Below, one piece after another: positions 24,645 to 33,676 of a stretch of 64,000 nt of DNA; position 1 is the first letter of the stretch, and each line of letters opens with the position of its first letter. The translations under genes and the position numbers were made by a program. A model generated the notes under the pieces. That model made no database searches. It saw only the letters and a list, made by a program, of their open reading frames with translations, and had not been told where the DNA came from. Source of the DNA: Saccharomonospora viridis DSM 43017 (GTDB taxonomy: Bacteria; Actinomycetota; Actinomycetes; Mycobacteriales; Pseudonocardiaceae); the NCBI RefSeq assembly GCF_000023865.1, contig NC_013159.1, positions 3,250,001-3,314,000 of the forward strand. Reading direction: 5' to 3'.

Positions 24645-26813
24645 TTACTCGAAGATCTCGCCCTTCTCCGCCTTCTCCACCAGCGAGGCCGGCGGCTCGA
24701 AGTGGCTGCCGTAGCGCTGCGCCAGTTCACGCGCCCGCGCGACGAAGCCCTTGAGCCCGCCCTCGTACTGGTTCATGTACTGCACCACACCACCGGTCCA
24801 CGCCGGGAAACCGATCCCGAAGATCGAGCCGATGTTGGCGTCCTCCACCGAGTTGAGCACGCCTTCGTCGAAGCACTTGACCGTCTCCAACGCCTCGGCG
24901 AACAGCATCCGCTCCTGGAGGTCCTTGAACGGCACGTCAGCGCTGCCGCTGCCCCAGGCCTCCCGCAGCCCCGGCCACAGTCGGACCCGCTTGCCGTTCT
25001 CGTCGTACTCGTAGAACCCGGCACCGAAGGAACGACCCTTGCGGTCGAACTCGTCGATCATCCGGTCGATCACGGCGTCGGCCGGGTGCGGCGTCCACGT
25101 ACCGCCCGCCGCCTCCACCGCGGCCTTCGTCTCCTCGCGGATCTTGCGTGGCAGCGTCAGCGTCAGTTCGTCCATCAGCTGCAACGGCGGCGCGGGGTAT
25201 CCGGCCTGCGCACCGGCCTGCTCGATGGTGGCGGGCTCCACGCCCTCCCCCAACGCGGCGACGGCCTCGTTGAGGAACGTGCCGATGACGCGACTGGTGA
25301 AGAAGCCCCGGCTGTCGTTGACGACGATGGGGGTCTTGCGGATCTGCAGAGTGAAGTCGAAGACCTTCGCCAGCGTGGCGTCGGACGTCTTCTTCCCGCG
25401 GATGATCTCCACGAGCGGCATCTTGTCCACCGGCGAGAAGAAGTGGATGCCGATGAAGTCCTCCTGCCGCTTGACCCCTTCGGCCAGGGTGGTGATGGGC
25501 AGCGTGGAGGTGTTGGAGCCGAGCACGGCGTCGGGGTTGACGATGTCCTCGATCTCGGCGAACACCTTGTGCTTGAGCTCGGTGCTCTCGAACACGGCCT
25601 CGATGACGAAGTCGACGCCCGCGAAGTCGGCCGGGTCACCGGTGGTGACGATACGGTCGAGCAGCGCCTTCGACTTCTCCTCGGTGGTCTTGCCGCGTTT
25701 GAGGGCCTTCTCCTCAAGCTTGCGGGCGTAGTCCTTGCCCTTCTCGGCGTTCTCCTTGGAGACGTCCTTGAGCACGACGTCGATGCCCGCCTTCGCCGCG
25801 ACATACGCGATGGCGGCGCCCATCATGCCCGCGCCGAGCACACCGACCTTGCGCGCGGTGTACTTCTCGAAGCCCTTGGGGCGCGAACCACCGGAGTTGA
25901 TGTGCTGCAGGTCGAAGAAGAACGCCTTGGTCATGTTCTTCGCGACCTGGCCGGTGACGAGGCTGACGAAGTACCGCGTCTCGATCTTGAACGCCGTGTC
26001 GATGTCGACCTGGGTGCTCTCCACGGCCGTCGCGAGGATCGCGCGGGGCGCGGGCATCGGCGCGCCCTTGAGCTGCTTGCGCAGGGTGGCCGGGAAAGCG
26101 GGCAGGTTCGCGGCGAACTTCGGGTTCGACGGGGTGCCGCCGGGGATCTTGTAGCCCTTGACGTCCCACGGCTGCTGCGCCTCGGGATTGGCCTTGATCC
26201 ACTCCTTGGCCTTCGGCAGGAGTTCGTCGACCGAGTCCACCAGTTCGTGGATCAGACCGATCTCCAACGCCTTGGCGGGACGGTAACGCTGGCCCTGCAC
26301 CAGCACGTTGAGCACCGCGTTCTGGATGCCGAGCAGACGCACGGTGCGCACGACACCACCGGCGCCGGGCAGCAGGCCGAGCGTGACCTCGGGCAAACCG
26401 ATGCGGCTGCCCTTGACGTCGGCGGCGATGCGGTGGTGGCAGGCCAGGGCGATCTCCAGGCCGCCGCCCAGGGCGGCGCCGTTGATGGCGGCGACGACCG
26501 GCCTGCCCAGCGTCTCCAGTCGACGCAGTTGCTGCTTCAGTTCGTTGCTGTACTCGGTGATCGCCTCGGCGTCGGCGGGGGTCGCCTTGATGAGGTCGTT
26601 GAGGTCACCGCCGGCGAAGAACGTCTTCTTCGCCGAAGTGATCACCACACCGGTGATCGAGTCCTTCTCGGCCTCGAGACGGTCGATGGTCACACCGAAC
26701 GACTCGCGGAAGTCGGCGTTCATGGTGTTGGCCGACTGTTTCGGGTCGTCGAGCGTCAGCACGACGATGCCGTCGGAGTCCTGCTCCCAGCGGATGGTCT
26801 TGCTCTCAGTCAT
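24645..26813 (-). CDS. fadB: FadB-like multifunctional enoyl-CoA hydratase/3-hydroxyacyl-CoA dehydrogenase
   Basis: A 722-residue bifunctional beta-oxidation enzyme. The N-terminal crotonase domain (about 1-300) has FFAGGDLNDL, AAINGAALGGGLEIALACHH and GLPEVTLGLLPGAGG with catalytic Glu. The central NAD-binding domain begins KVGVLGAGMMGAAIAYVAA (about residue 320). The catalytic His is in IGIHFFSPVDKMPLVEII, and the C-terminal dehydrogenase helices include NDSRGFFTSRVIGTFLNEA. It converts enoyl-CoA to 3-ketoacyl-CoA, feeding the thiolase encoded 14 bp upstream in the same operon. ATG at 26813 has GAGGGA upstream and is the family start; the longer frame upstream overlaps the thiolase gene. 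Confidence 0.94.
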   Translation of the reverse strand: MTESKTIRWEQDSDGIVVLTLDDPKQSANTMNADFRESFGVTIDRLEAEKDSITGVVITSAKKTFFAGGDLNDLIKATPADAEAITEYSNELKQQLRRLETLGRPVVAAINGAALGGGLEIALACHHRIAADVKGSRIGLPEVTLGLLPGAGGVVRTVRLLGIQNAVLNVLVQGQRYRPAKALEIGLIHELVDSVDELLPKAKEWIKANPEAQQPWDVKGYKIPGGTPSNPKFAANLPAFPATLRKQLKGAPMPAPRAILATAVESTQVDIDTAFKIETRYFVSLVTGQVAKNMTKAFFFDLQHINSGGSRPKGFEKYTARKVGVLGAGMMGAAIAYVAAKAGIDVVLKDVSKENAEKGKDYARKLEEKALKRGKTTEEKSKALLDRIVTTGDPADFAGVDFVIEAVFESTELKHKVFAEIEDIVNPDAVLGSNTSTLPITTLAEGVKRQEDFIGIHFFSPVDKMPLVEIIRGKKTSDATLAKVFDFTLQIRKTPIVVNDSRGFFTSRVIGTFLNEAVAALGEGVEPATIEQAGAQAGYPAPPLQLMDELTLTLPRKIREETKAAVEAAGGTWTPHPADAVIDRMIDEFDRKGRSFGAGFYEYDENGKRVRLWPGLREAWGSGSADVPFKDLQERMLFAEALETVKCFDEGVLNSVEDANIGSIFGIGFPAWTGGVVQYMNQYEGGLKGFVARARELAQRYGSHFEPPASLVEKAEKGEIFE

Positions 26814-26827
26814 CGTGTTCTCGTCCC

Positions 26828-28039
26828 TCACACGCGCTCGATGATCGTGGCCAGCCCCATGCCACCGCCAATGCACAGCGTCACGAGCGCGCGCCGGGCC
26901 TGACGCCGCTCCAATTCGTCCACCATCGTGCCCAGGATCATCGCGCCGGTCGCGCCGAGCGGGTGACCCATGGCGATGGCACCGCCGTTGACGTTGACCT
27001 TCTCCTCCGGGATGTTGAGGTCCTTCATCCACTTGAGAACGACGGCGGCGAACGCCTCGTTCAGCTCGAACAGGTCGATGTCGTCGAGCGTCAATCCGGC
27101 CTTGGCGAGCACCTTCTCGGTGGCGGGCGTGGGACCGGTCAACATGATCGTCGGGTCGGCGCCGGTGACCGCGGTGGCCACGATGCGCGCCCTGGGCTCC
27201 ATGCCGATCCGCTTGCCGATCTCCTCGTTACCCACCAGCACGATGGCGGCACCGTCGACGATGCCCGACGAGTTACCACCGGTGTGCACGTGGTTGATCT
27301 TCTCGACCCAGTGGTACTTCTGCAGCGCCACGGCGTCGAAGCCCGCGAACTCACCGATGTCGGCGAAGGCCGGCTTGAGCTTGGCCAGCGCCTCCATCGT
27401 GGTGCCGGGGCGACGGTGTTCGTCGTGGTCGAGGATGGTCACGCCGTTCATGTCCTTGACCGGCACCACGGACTTGGCGAAGTACCCGCCCGACCACGCG
27501 GCCTCGGCCCGCTCCTGCGAACGCACGGCGTAGGCGTCGACGTCCTCGCGGGAGAAGCCCTCGATCGTGGCGATCAGATCGGCACCGATGCCCTGCGGCA
27601 CGAAGTAGGAGTCGTAGTTGGTGGCGGGGTCGGTGAACATCGCACCGCCGTCGGAGCCCATCGGCACGCGCGACATCGACTCGACGCCACCGCCGATGAT
27701 GAGGTCGTCCCAACCCGCACGAACCTTCTGCGCAGCCTGGTTGACCGCCTCCAGACCCGAGGCGCAGAACCGGTTGAGCTGCACCCCCGCCACCGTGTCC
27801 GGCAGCCCGGCCGCGATGGCGGCACCGCGCGCGATGTCGGCGCCCTGGTCGCCCACCGGCGAGACGACACCGAGGATGATGTCGTCGATCAGCGCGGGGT
27901 CGAGACCCGGATGCCGCGCCTTGAGCTCGTTGATCAGGCCGACCACCAGGTCGATCGGCTTGGTTCCGTGGAGGGAACCGCCCTTGTTCTTGCCACGAGG
28001 CGTGCGGATCGCCTCGTAGATGAACGCCTCTGTACTCAC
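26828..28039 (-). CDS. fadA: Acetyl-CoA C-acyltransferase (3-ketoacyl-CoA thiolase)
   Basis: A 403-residue thiolase catalysing the CoA-dependent cleavage of 3-ketoacyl-CoA. Catalytic Cys is in [13 protein letters not shown] (about residue 92). The general-base His is in [17 protein letters not shown], and the second Cys is in TLCIGGGMG near the C terminus. ELNEAFAAV is also present. The GTG start follows AGGAAGGA. It is the first gene of the fadA-fadB operon, with a promoter (TTGACA, 17 bases, ATTATG) at 28121-28093 that faces the double-domain TetR gene. Confidence 0.94.
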   Translation of the reverse strand: MSTEAFIYEAIRTPRGKNKGGSLHGTKPIDLVVGLINELKARHPGLDPALIDDIILGVVSPVGDQGADIARGAAIAAGLPDTVAGVQLNRFCASGLEAVNQAAQKVRAGWDDLIIGGGVESMSRVPMGSDGGAMFTDPATNYDSYFVPQGIGADLIATIEGFSREDVDAYAVRSQERAEAAWSGGYFAKSVVPVKDMNGVTILDHDEHRRPGTTMEALAKLKPAFADIGEFAGFDAVALQKYHWVEKINHVHTGGNSSGIVDGAAIVLVGNEEIGKRIGMEPRARIVATAVTGADPTIMLTGPTPATEKVLAKAGLTLDDIDLFELNEAFAAVVLKWMKDLNIPEEKVNVNGGAIAMGHPLGATGAMILGTMVDELERRQARRALVTLCIGGGMGLATIIERV

Positions 28040-28077
28040 GCCTGAGGTCCTTCCTGGCGCAGATTGCCGTTCGTGGT

Positions 28078-28121
28078 GCTAATCGCTACTAACATAATCC
28101 CGTATCTCACGAGGCTGTCAA
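28078..28121 (-). promoter_or_regulatory. Promoter of the fadA-fadB operon with palindrome-like site
   Basis: Minus strand: -35 TTGACA (28121-28116), 17-base spacer, -10 ATTATG (28098-28093). Just downstream, touching the -10, is GTTAGTAGCGATTAGC (28093-28078), an imperfect inverted repeat resembling the GTTARC-N4-GYTAAC sites near 55.9 and 57.1 kb. A TetR-family repressor encoded divergently is the obvious candidate to bind here. Confidence 0.6.
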
Positions 28122-28134
28122 CGGCTTGTGGGGG

Positions 28135-28162
28135 TTGTCGGATCTGTAGCACAAGCTAGAGT
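28135..28162 (+). promoter_or_regulatory. Promoter of the double-domain TetR gene
   Basis: -35 TTGTCG (28135-28140), 16-base spacer and -10 TAGAGT (28157-28162). Transcription would begin just upstream of or at the ATG at 28174, suggesting a very short leader or a leaderless mRNA. Confidence 0.5.
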
Positions 28163-28173
28163 GGGCTCACGTC

Positions 28174-29385
28174 ATGGCTGATATGAACAGCAGGAACAAG
28201 CGCCCCCGCGACCGCAAGAGCCAACTGGCCGCGGTCGCGTCCGAGCTGTTCCGGCAGCGCGGCTACCACGGTGTGGGCATCAACGACATCGCGGCGGCCG
28301 CGGGTGTCACGGGTCCCGCCATCTACCGACATTTCGCCGACAAACAGGCGATCCTGGCCCACGTGCTGCTCTCGGGCCTGCGGGACATGGAGATCGCCAC
28401 CGAGGCGGCACTCGACCCGGAACGCTCCTCCACGCCCGAGCGCATCCGCGAGTTGCTCTCCGGTCTGGCGGCGCGTTCGGTGGAGCGCCGGGACACCGCC
28501 GCGTTGTGGCGCTGGGAGGGCCGCCATCTCGACGCCGAGTCCCAGCAGCAGATCCGTCGACGTTCCACCGCGATGCTGTCGGCGTGGGCGACGGTGCTCC
28601 GACGTAAGCGGCCCGAGCTGTCGGAGGAGGACGCCGAACTGCTGTGCTGGGCGACCCTGTCGGTGTTCGGCAGCGTGTCCGTGCACCGCGTCACCCTCGC
28701 CAAGCGCCGGTTCATCGAGCTGCTCACCGAACTGGCCCTCCGGGTGCTGCATGTGGACCTGCCCGAACCGGACGATGCCGAGCCCACCGCCGTCCCCACG
28801 GTCCCCGCAGTGACGTTGGGGCAACCGTCACGTCGGGAGCGCGTGCTCACCGAAGCCGCGGAACTGTTCCGCAGGCACGGTTTCGCCGCGGTGAGCATGG
28901 AGGACATCGGCAAGGCGGCGGGCATCGCCGGCCCCAGCGTGTATCGGCACTTCCCCAGCAAGGCCAGTCTGTTGACGGCCATCGGCCGCAGGGCGGGCGA
29001 CCGGGTGATGGTCGCGGCCGACCACGCGTTGCGGGTGAGCGCTCCATCCGACGAGCGGGAGGCGTTGCGCAGGCTCGCCGACTCCTACGTCCGCGTCCTG
29101 ACGGGTCCGCCGGAGCTGCTCGTGTTCTTCTCCGTGGACCACGTGCACATCGACGAGAAGGACCGGTCGGAGCTGTCGCGCATCCAACGGGACTACGTGA
29201 CGCAGTGGGTGCGCCTGCTGGAAGCGGTGCACCCCGGACTGGACACGCGCGAAGCGAAGATCATCGTGCATGCGGCGTTGACCATCGCCAACGACCTCGC
29301 CCGGACCCGGCGGGTGGCGTCTCGCCCCCACTTCGCGACCGAGTTGACGACGTTGTTGCACGCCGTGCTCGACATCAGCCGATGA
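28174..29385 (+). CDS. Tandem double-domain TetR/AcrR-family regulator
   Basis: A 403-residue protein with two complete TetR units in one chain. The first helix-turn-helix is near residues 18-62 (VASELFRQRGYHGVGINDI, GVTGPAIYRHFADKQAIL). The second is near residues 222-268 (LTEAAELFRRHGFAAVSMED, GIAGPSVYRHFPSKASLL). Each is followed by an all-helical ligand domain. Normal TetR proteins are about 200 residues and act as dimers, so this is an in-frame duplication giving a built-in pseudo-dimer. Its divergent position beside fadA-fadB and upstream of two acyl-CoA dehydrogenases suggests it controls beta-oxidation, with acyl-CoA as likely ligand (inference). Confidence 0.9.
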   Translation: MADMNSRNKRPRDRKSQLAAVASELFRQRGYHGVGINDIAAAAGVTGPAIYRHFADKQAILAHVLLSGLRDMEIATEAALDPERSSTPERIRELLSGLAARSVERRDTAALWRWEGRHLDAESQQQIRRRSTAMLSAWATVLRRKRPELSEEDAELLCWATLSVFGSVSVHRVTLAKRRFIELLTELALRVLHVDLPEPDDAEPTAVPTVPAVTLGQPSRRERVLTEAAELFRRHGFAAVSMEDIGKAAGIAGPSVYRHFPSKASLLTAIGRRAGDRVMVAADHALRVSAPSDEREALRRLADSYVRVLTGPPELLVFFSVDHVHIDEKDRSELSRIQRDYVTQWVRLLEAVHPGLDTREAKIIVHAALTIANDLARTRRVASRPHFATELTTLLHAVLDISR

Positions 29386-29448
29386 CATCGCCTGATTCCG
29401 CGTGGAATCTCGTGGACCCTCCTGGCGTTCGCGCGCGACTACCAGCTA

Positions 29449-29466
29449 ACCTACTCGCGAGTAGGT
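29449..29466. promoter_or_regulatory. 18-bp perfect palindrome upstream of the acyl-CoA dehydrogenase operon
   Basis: ACCTACTCGCGAGTAGGT is a perfect palindrome 18 bp before the GTG start of the first acyl-CoA dehydrogenase. It lies between the double TetR gene and that operon. Position and form are typical of a TetR-family operator. It differs in sequence from the GTTARC-type site in front of fadA. Confidence 0.7.
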
Positions 29467-29483
29467 AAACCGGAGGGAAAGCT

Positions 29484-30812
29484 GTGGCCCGACAGAAAGC
29501 GACACGACGCGACGCCATGGGCTTCGGCCTCGCGGCACTCAACCGGCTCGCCGGAAGCCCGCTGCTCGACCGCACCGGACTGCGCAAACCCGTCGAGAAC
29601 GTCGTGGCCACGGCCACGCGACAGGGTTTCCGCGTGGCGGGCGCCGCACAGCGAACGTTCAAGGCGACCACCCGACTCGGTAAGCCCGCACGACTCGCGC
29701 CCACGTCCGAGACGGGGTTGTTCGACCTCACCCCGACCGACGAACAGCAGATGATCGTCGAGACGGTGTCCGAGTTCGCCGCCGAACAGCTGCGGCCCGC
29801 CGCAGCCGAGGCCGACGACACCAGGACACTCCCCGACGGACTGCTGGAGCGCGCGGCCGAACTGGGCCTGACGGCGGTCGGGATCCCCGAGGAACTCGGG
29901 GGTTTCGGCACCGAACGCTCCACGGTGACGAACGTGCTCGTCGCCGAGGCGCTCGCCCACGGCGACCTGGGCCTGGCGGTGGCCGTGCTCGCACCGTCGG
30001 CGGTGAGCAATGTCCTCGTACAGCACGGTGACGCCCACCAGCAGGCCACCTATCTGCCCGCGTTCACCGGTGAGGACGTGCCCGCGGCGGCACTGGCGCT
30101 GCAGGAGCGGGCGCCGCTGTTCGACGTGTTCGCCCCGAAGACCACCGCGAAACGCACCCCGAACGGCTACCGCATCGACGGCGTGAAGAACCTCGTGCCG
30201 CGGGCCGCGAAGGCCGAGCTGTTCGTCGTGTCCGCGAACCTCGAAGGACGGGGCCCGGCCCTGTTCGTCGTCGAGTCGTCGAGCAAGGGGGTGTCCATCG
30301 AGGCGGAGCCCGCGATGGGCCTGCGGGGCGCGGAGACCGGCAAGCTGGTGCTCGACAACGTGTCGTTGCCCGCGAGCGCTCTCCTCGGCGGCGGTGAACG
30401 CGACGTGTTCACCGACGTGGTGCGTTCCTCGCGGTTGGCGTGGGCGGCACTCGCGTGCGGCACCGCGAAGGCCGTGCTCGACTACGTCATCCCCTACGTC
30501 AACGAGCGTGAGGCGTTCGGCGAACCCATCAGCCACCGACAGGGCGTGGCGTTCCAGGTCGCCGACATCGGCATCGAACTGGAGGGCATGCGGTTGGTGA
30601 TGCTGCGTGCGGCCTCCCGGGCCGAACAGGGCAAACCGTATGCCCGCGAAGTCGCGCTGGCCCGCAAGCTCGCCACCGACAAGGGCATGTGGATCGGCAG
30701 CACCGGCGTCCAGCTGCTCGGCGGACACGGATTCATCAAGGAGCACCCGGTGGAACGCTGGTATCGCGACCTGCGCGCGATCGGCGTCATGGAAGGGGTC
30801 GTGACGGCATGA
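29484..30812 (+). CDS. Acyl-CoA dehydrogenase (FadE-type), first of a pair
   Basis: A 442-residue acyl-CoA dehydrogenase. Residues 1-80 are an unusual basic N-terminal extension before the first helical domain (LTPTDEQQMIVETVSEFAAE). The middle beta domain lies around 190-300 and the C-terminal helical domain shows RLAWAALACGTAKAVLDYV, FGEPISHRQGVAFQVADIGI and VQLLGGHGFIKEHPVERWYRD. The usual catalytic Glu position is not obvious, and residues differ from short-chain FadE enzymes. It is translated from GTG with GGAGGG 6 bases upstream. Its stop overlaps the start of the second dehydrogenase by 4 bases (ATGA), so the two may form a heteromeric enzyme, as known for some actinobacterial FadE pairs. 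Confidence 0.88.
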   Translation: MARQKATRRDAMGFGLAALNRLAGSPLLDRTGLRKPVENVVATATRQGFRVAGAAQRTFKATTRLGKPARLAPTSETGLFDLTPTDEQQMIVETVSEFAAEQLRPAAAEADDTRTLPDGLLERAAELGLTAVGIPEELGGFGTERSTVTNVLVAEALAHGDLGLAVAVLAPSAVSNVLVQHGDAHQQATYLPAFTGEDVPAAALALQERAPLFDVFAPKTTAKRTPNGYRIDGVKNLVPRAAKAELFVVSANLEGRGPALFVVESSSKGVSIEAEPAMGLRGAETGKLVLDNVSLPASALLGGGERDVFTDVVRSSRLAWAALACGTAKAVLDYVIPYVNEREAFGEPISHRQGVAFQVADIGIELEGMRLVMLRAASRAEQGKPYAREVALARKLATDKGMWIGSTGVQLLGGHGFIKEHPVERWYRDLRAIGVMEGVVTA

Positions 30813-32017
30813 TCAATCTCGAAGTCCCGAAGAAGGCCAAGACCCTCATCAACCAGGCCCGGCAGGCCGCCACCGAGGTGTTCCGGCCGATCTCGCGTAA
30901 GTACGACCGTGCCGAGCATTCCTACCCCACCGAACTCGACATGCTCGCCGCACTGCTGGACGGGTTGAACACCTCGGGCGAGGGCGGCGCGGGCGCGGCC
31001 GGTGTGCGTCGCAAGGACGACAAGGACACCTCCGGTAACCGCAACGGCAGCAACATGCTGACCGTGCTCGGCACCATCGAGCTGTGCTGGGGTGACGTGG
31101 CGCTGCTGCTGTCCATGCCGCGACAGGGGCTCGGCAACGCAGCCATCGCATCGGTGGCCAACGACGAGCAGTTGGCGCGTTTCGGCAAGCTCTGGGCGGC
31201 CATGGCGATCACCGAGCCGGGGTGCGGGTCCGACTCGGCGGCCATCACCACCACGGCCACCAAGGACGGCGACGACTACATCCTCAACGGGGAGAAGATC
31301 TTCGTCACCTCCGGCGAGCGGGCCGACGCCGTGGTCGTATGGGCCACTCTGGACAAGAGCAAGGGCCGTGCCGCGATCAAGTCGTTCGTCGTGGAGAAGG
31401 GCACGCCGGGTTTCGAGGTCGTGCGGTTGGAGCACAAACTCGGCATCCGCGCGTCCGACACGGCGGTGCTGCGATTCGACAACTGCCGTGTGCCGAAGGA
31501 GAACCTGCTCGGCTCCCCGGAGATCGACACCAAGAAGGGCTTCGCCGGGGTCATGCAGACCTTCGACAACACCCGTCCGCTGGTGGCCGCCATGGCCATC
31601 GGTGTGGCACGGGCTGCGTTGGAGGAGACCCGAAAGCTGCTGGCCGAAGCCGGTATCGAGGTGGACTACGACAAGCCCGCGATGGCGCAGCACGCCGCCG
31701 CGGCGACGTTCCTGGAGCTGGAGGCCGACTACGAGGCCGCGTACCTGACGACGATGGAAGCGGCGTGGATGGCCGACAACCGCAAGCCGAACTCGCTGCA
31801 GGCGTCGATGGCCAAGGCCAAGGCGGGTCGCACGGTCGTGGACATCACGCTCAAATGCGTCGAGCTCGCCGGCACCCTCGGCTACACCGAGGAGTCGCTG
31901 CTGGAGAAGTGGGCGCGTGACTCGAAGATCCTGGACATCTTCGAAGGCACGCAACAGATCCAGCAACTCATCGTCGCCCGCCGGCTGCTGGGCAAGTCGA
32001 GCAAGGAACTGAAGTAG
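30809..32017 (+). CDS. Acyl-CoA dehydrogenase (FadE-type), second of a pair
   Basis: A 402-residue acyl-CoA dehydrogenase. Evidence: AMAITEPGCGSDSAAITTTA and ILNGEKIFVTSGERADAVVV (FAD/substrate region); LGIRASDTAVLRFDNCRVP; C-terminal ILDIFEGTQQIQQLIVARRL with the family FEGT motif. It would introduce the trans-2 double bond in an acyl-CoA, passing electrons to ETF. ATG overlaps the upstream stop (ATGA). The pair is followed by a strong convergent terminator. Confidence 0.92.
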   Translation: MINLEVPKKAKTLINQARQAATEVFRPISRKYDRAEHSYPTELDMLAALLDGLNTSGEGGAGAAGVRRKDDKDTSGNRNGSNMLTVLGTIELCWGDVALLLSMPRQGLGNAAIASVANDEQLARFGKLWAAMAITEPGCGSDSAAITTTATKDGDDYILNGEKIFVTSGERADAVVVWATLDKSKGRAAIKSFVVEKGTPGFEVVRLEHKLGIRASDTAVLRFDNCRVPKENLLGSPEIDTKKGFAGVMQTFDNTRPLVAAMAIGVARAALEETRKLLAEAGIEVDYDKPAMAQHAAAATFLELEADYEAAYLTTMEAAWMADNRKPNSLQASMAKAKAGRTVVDITLKCVELAGTLGYTEESLLEKWARDSKILDIFEGTQQIQQLIVARRLLGKSSKELK

Positions 32018-32024
32018 CCCCCAT

Positions 32025-32070
32025 CGAAAGCCGCCCGTCCACTGTGTCCCCCAGCGGCGGGCGGCTTTCG
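32025..32070. terminator. Bidirectional terminator after the acyl-CoA dehydrogenase pair
   Basis: CGAAAGCCGCCCG pairs with CGGGCGGCTTTCG, with one bulge in the extended stem. It begins 8 bp after the plus-strand stop and ends 6 bp before the minus-strand gene's stop. Confidence 0.8.
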
Positions 32071-32075
32071 CGTGC

Positions 32076-32336
32076 TCAGACCTGCACCACCCGGCCGGGA
32101 CCACCGTGCACACCGGTGCGCTTGATCGCCTCGGCCTTACGACGCTCCCGATCGGCCCAATACATCGCCTCGTGGTGGTGACCACGGTCGATCTCCGCGA
32201 CCTCGGCGTAGACGCGGGCACTGCACAGGTAGTACCGCAACCATTCCGCGCTCGGCGCGTCCAAGGCCGGCCGGATCGCCTCCAACACCGCATGCGCCTG
32301 AGACAACGTCCGCACCTCCGGAACCGACTCGGCCAC
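32076..32336 (-). CDS. Small AMED_5909-type protein
   Basis: An 86-residue protein with the conserved middle SQAHAVLEAIRPALDA, a helical YYLCSARVYAEVAEIDRGHH segment and a basic C terminus (YWADRERRKAEAIKR). It resembles the AMED_5909 family of short proteins of unknown function common in Pseudonocardiaceae, a recognition from memory that a search should confirm. GTG at 32336 is preferred because GGGAGG lies 7 bases upstream; an in-frame start 45 codons earlier would add atypical sequence. It begins the accessory block of lower G+C. Confidence 0.7.
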   Translation of the reverse strand: MAESVPEVRTLSQAHAVLEAIRPALDAPSAEWLRYYLCSARVYAEVAEIDRGHHHEAMYWADRERRKAEAIKRTGVHGGPGRVVQV

Positions 32337-32785
32337 CCTCACACCTCCCGATTCAACCCGACCACTGTCGACACGCTGACCTGACACCTGCTCCCCCAGG
32401 CGGAACGACACCGTCCACCCCTCCCCCAGCACTTCAAAACCACACCGACACCCCGAGGAGCGGGGCCACACTTCGTCACCATCGCGTCATCCCGCCCTGA
32501 CTCGCCGACCGATGCCCCAGCCGCGACACAGGCTTACTCCTCACTCACCTCGTGCGATGGGTATCAATGCCCTTCGGTAATCAACGCCTCAGCGAACTCG
32601 GACAAGAGCCCGGTAGGCCTCTTAGTCACCATCGCGGCCCCGCTCACGGCATCCCCAGATTCGTCCAGTTCGAGGTCCCGTCACAACATCACGCATGTCG
32701 CTTCTTGAACTTCCAGTTCTCGTCAAGTCTCGTCTTTGTCTCGTCTTGCGTTAAGGTCGCCTTTACGACGACACAGGGGGCGCCG
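32337..32785. other. Divergent intergenic region before the DUF5919-like gene
   Basis: No gene is supported. The right half (about 32690-32770) is AT-richer and contains an imperfect inverted repeat TTAAGGTCGCCTTTA at 32751-32765, about 20 bp before the ATG. It may be an operator or a promoter element for the DUF5919-like/monophosphatase operon. Confidence 0.5.
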
Positions 32786-33676
32786 ATGGCCGACAAGCCG
32801 ATCGCGCTGAAGGTGCTGTTGCGACAAAAACACCTGCAAGGGCACCGCGCGTTCTGCAAGGAGTACGACAAACTCGCGGAACAGATAGAGCCTGAGCTGG
32901 TGGGGAGCTGGCCGAGCAGAGCCCAGTTCTATCGCTGGCTCGCCCGGGATCTTCAAGGACTGCCCTACGCCCACCACTGCCGCATACTCGAAGCGATGTT
33001 CCCCGGCTGGACCGCTGAACAACTCTTCCAGGAACATACGGGCGACATCATCCTCGGCTCAGGGGCTCTGCCTACCGCGCGAGACAACGTTGTCCACTCA
33101 CCGAAACCGGTGATGCCGAGTTCACAAGGCATGGCCGATGTAACCGCGGTCTTCCCTAGTCGTTCCACGTTTTCGCACGAACTTCCACCGCACAAGCTCT
33201 TCGACGGTGCAAAACGAATCGGCATGGTCGGCCTCTCACTCAACCTGCTCTGTCAGAACTATCCCGACCGCTTTCTGCTCGATCTCCTCGAATCCGGCAC
33301 CGTTGTCCAATGCCTGTTCCTCGATCCTTCCGGCCGTTACATCAAGGAAAGGGAGCGAGAGGAATCGCACCTCGAGGGTGTGCTGTCCACACTCACGAGA
33401 CTCAACATTCAAACCTTGCAACGTCTCCACGACAAACTCTCATCCGGAGCCCGCGAAAACCTGCGTATCCGCACTTACGACGAGGCCGTGCGGTTCAACA
33501 TCACCGTCATCGACGACGCAACCTGCGTCGTGCAGCCCTACCTACCGGATGCACGAGGTGTCGAGTCCCCGACGTTCGTGATCGAGAAACAGCAAACAGG
33601 TCCGCCCGGCCTCTTCGAGACGTTCTCACGGGTCTTCGAGTCGATGTGGGCACGAAGCAAGGAGATCACCACGTGA
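32786..33676 (+). CDS. DUF5919-like protein with a putative PLD-like C-terminal domain
   Basis: A 296-residue protein. The first 80 residues form a helical region (KEYDKLAEQI, PSRAQFYRWLARDLQGLPYA, HHCRILEAMFPGW) that resembles a DNA-binding or adaptor domain. The C-terminal part (about 130-290) has KRIGMVGLSLNLLCQNYPDR, VVQCLFLDPSGRYIKERE, LRIRTYDEAVRFNITVIDD and YLPDARGVESPTFVIE. This pattern resembles DUF5919 and a phospholipase-D-like fold without a clear HKD catalytic motif; the assignment is from memory. ATG at 32786 follows a G-rich sequence. The stop overlaps the next gene's start by 4 bases (GTGA), so it acts with the monophosphatase. Possible roles are regulation or stress/defence; function unknown. 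Confidence 0.72.
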   Translation: MADKPIALKVLLRQKHLQGHRAFCKEYDKLAEQIEPELVGSWPSRAQFYRWLARDLQGLPYAHHCRILEAMFPGWTAEQLFQEHTGDIILGSGALPTARDNVVHSPKPVMPSSQGMADVTAVFPSRSTFSHELPPHKLFDGAKRIGMVGLSLNLLCQNYPDRFLLDLLESGTVVQCLFLDPSGRYIKEREREESHLEGVLSTLTRLNIQTLQRLHDKLSSGARENLRIRTYDEAVRFNITVIDDATCVVQPYLPDARGVESPTFVIEKQQTGPPGLFETFSRVFESMWARSKEITT

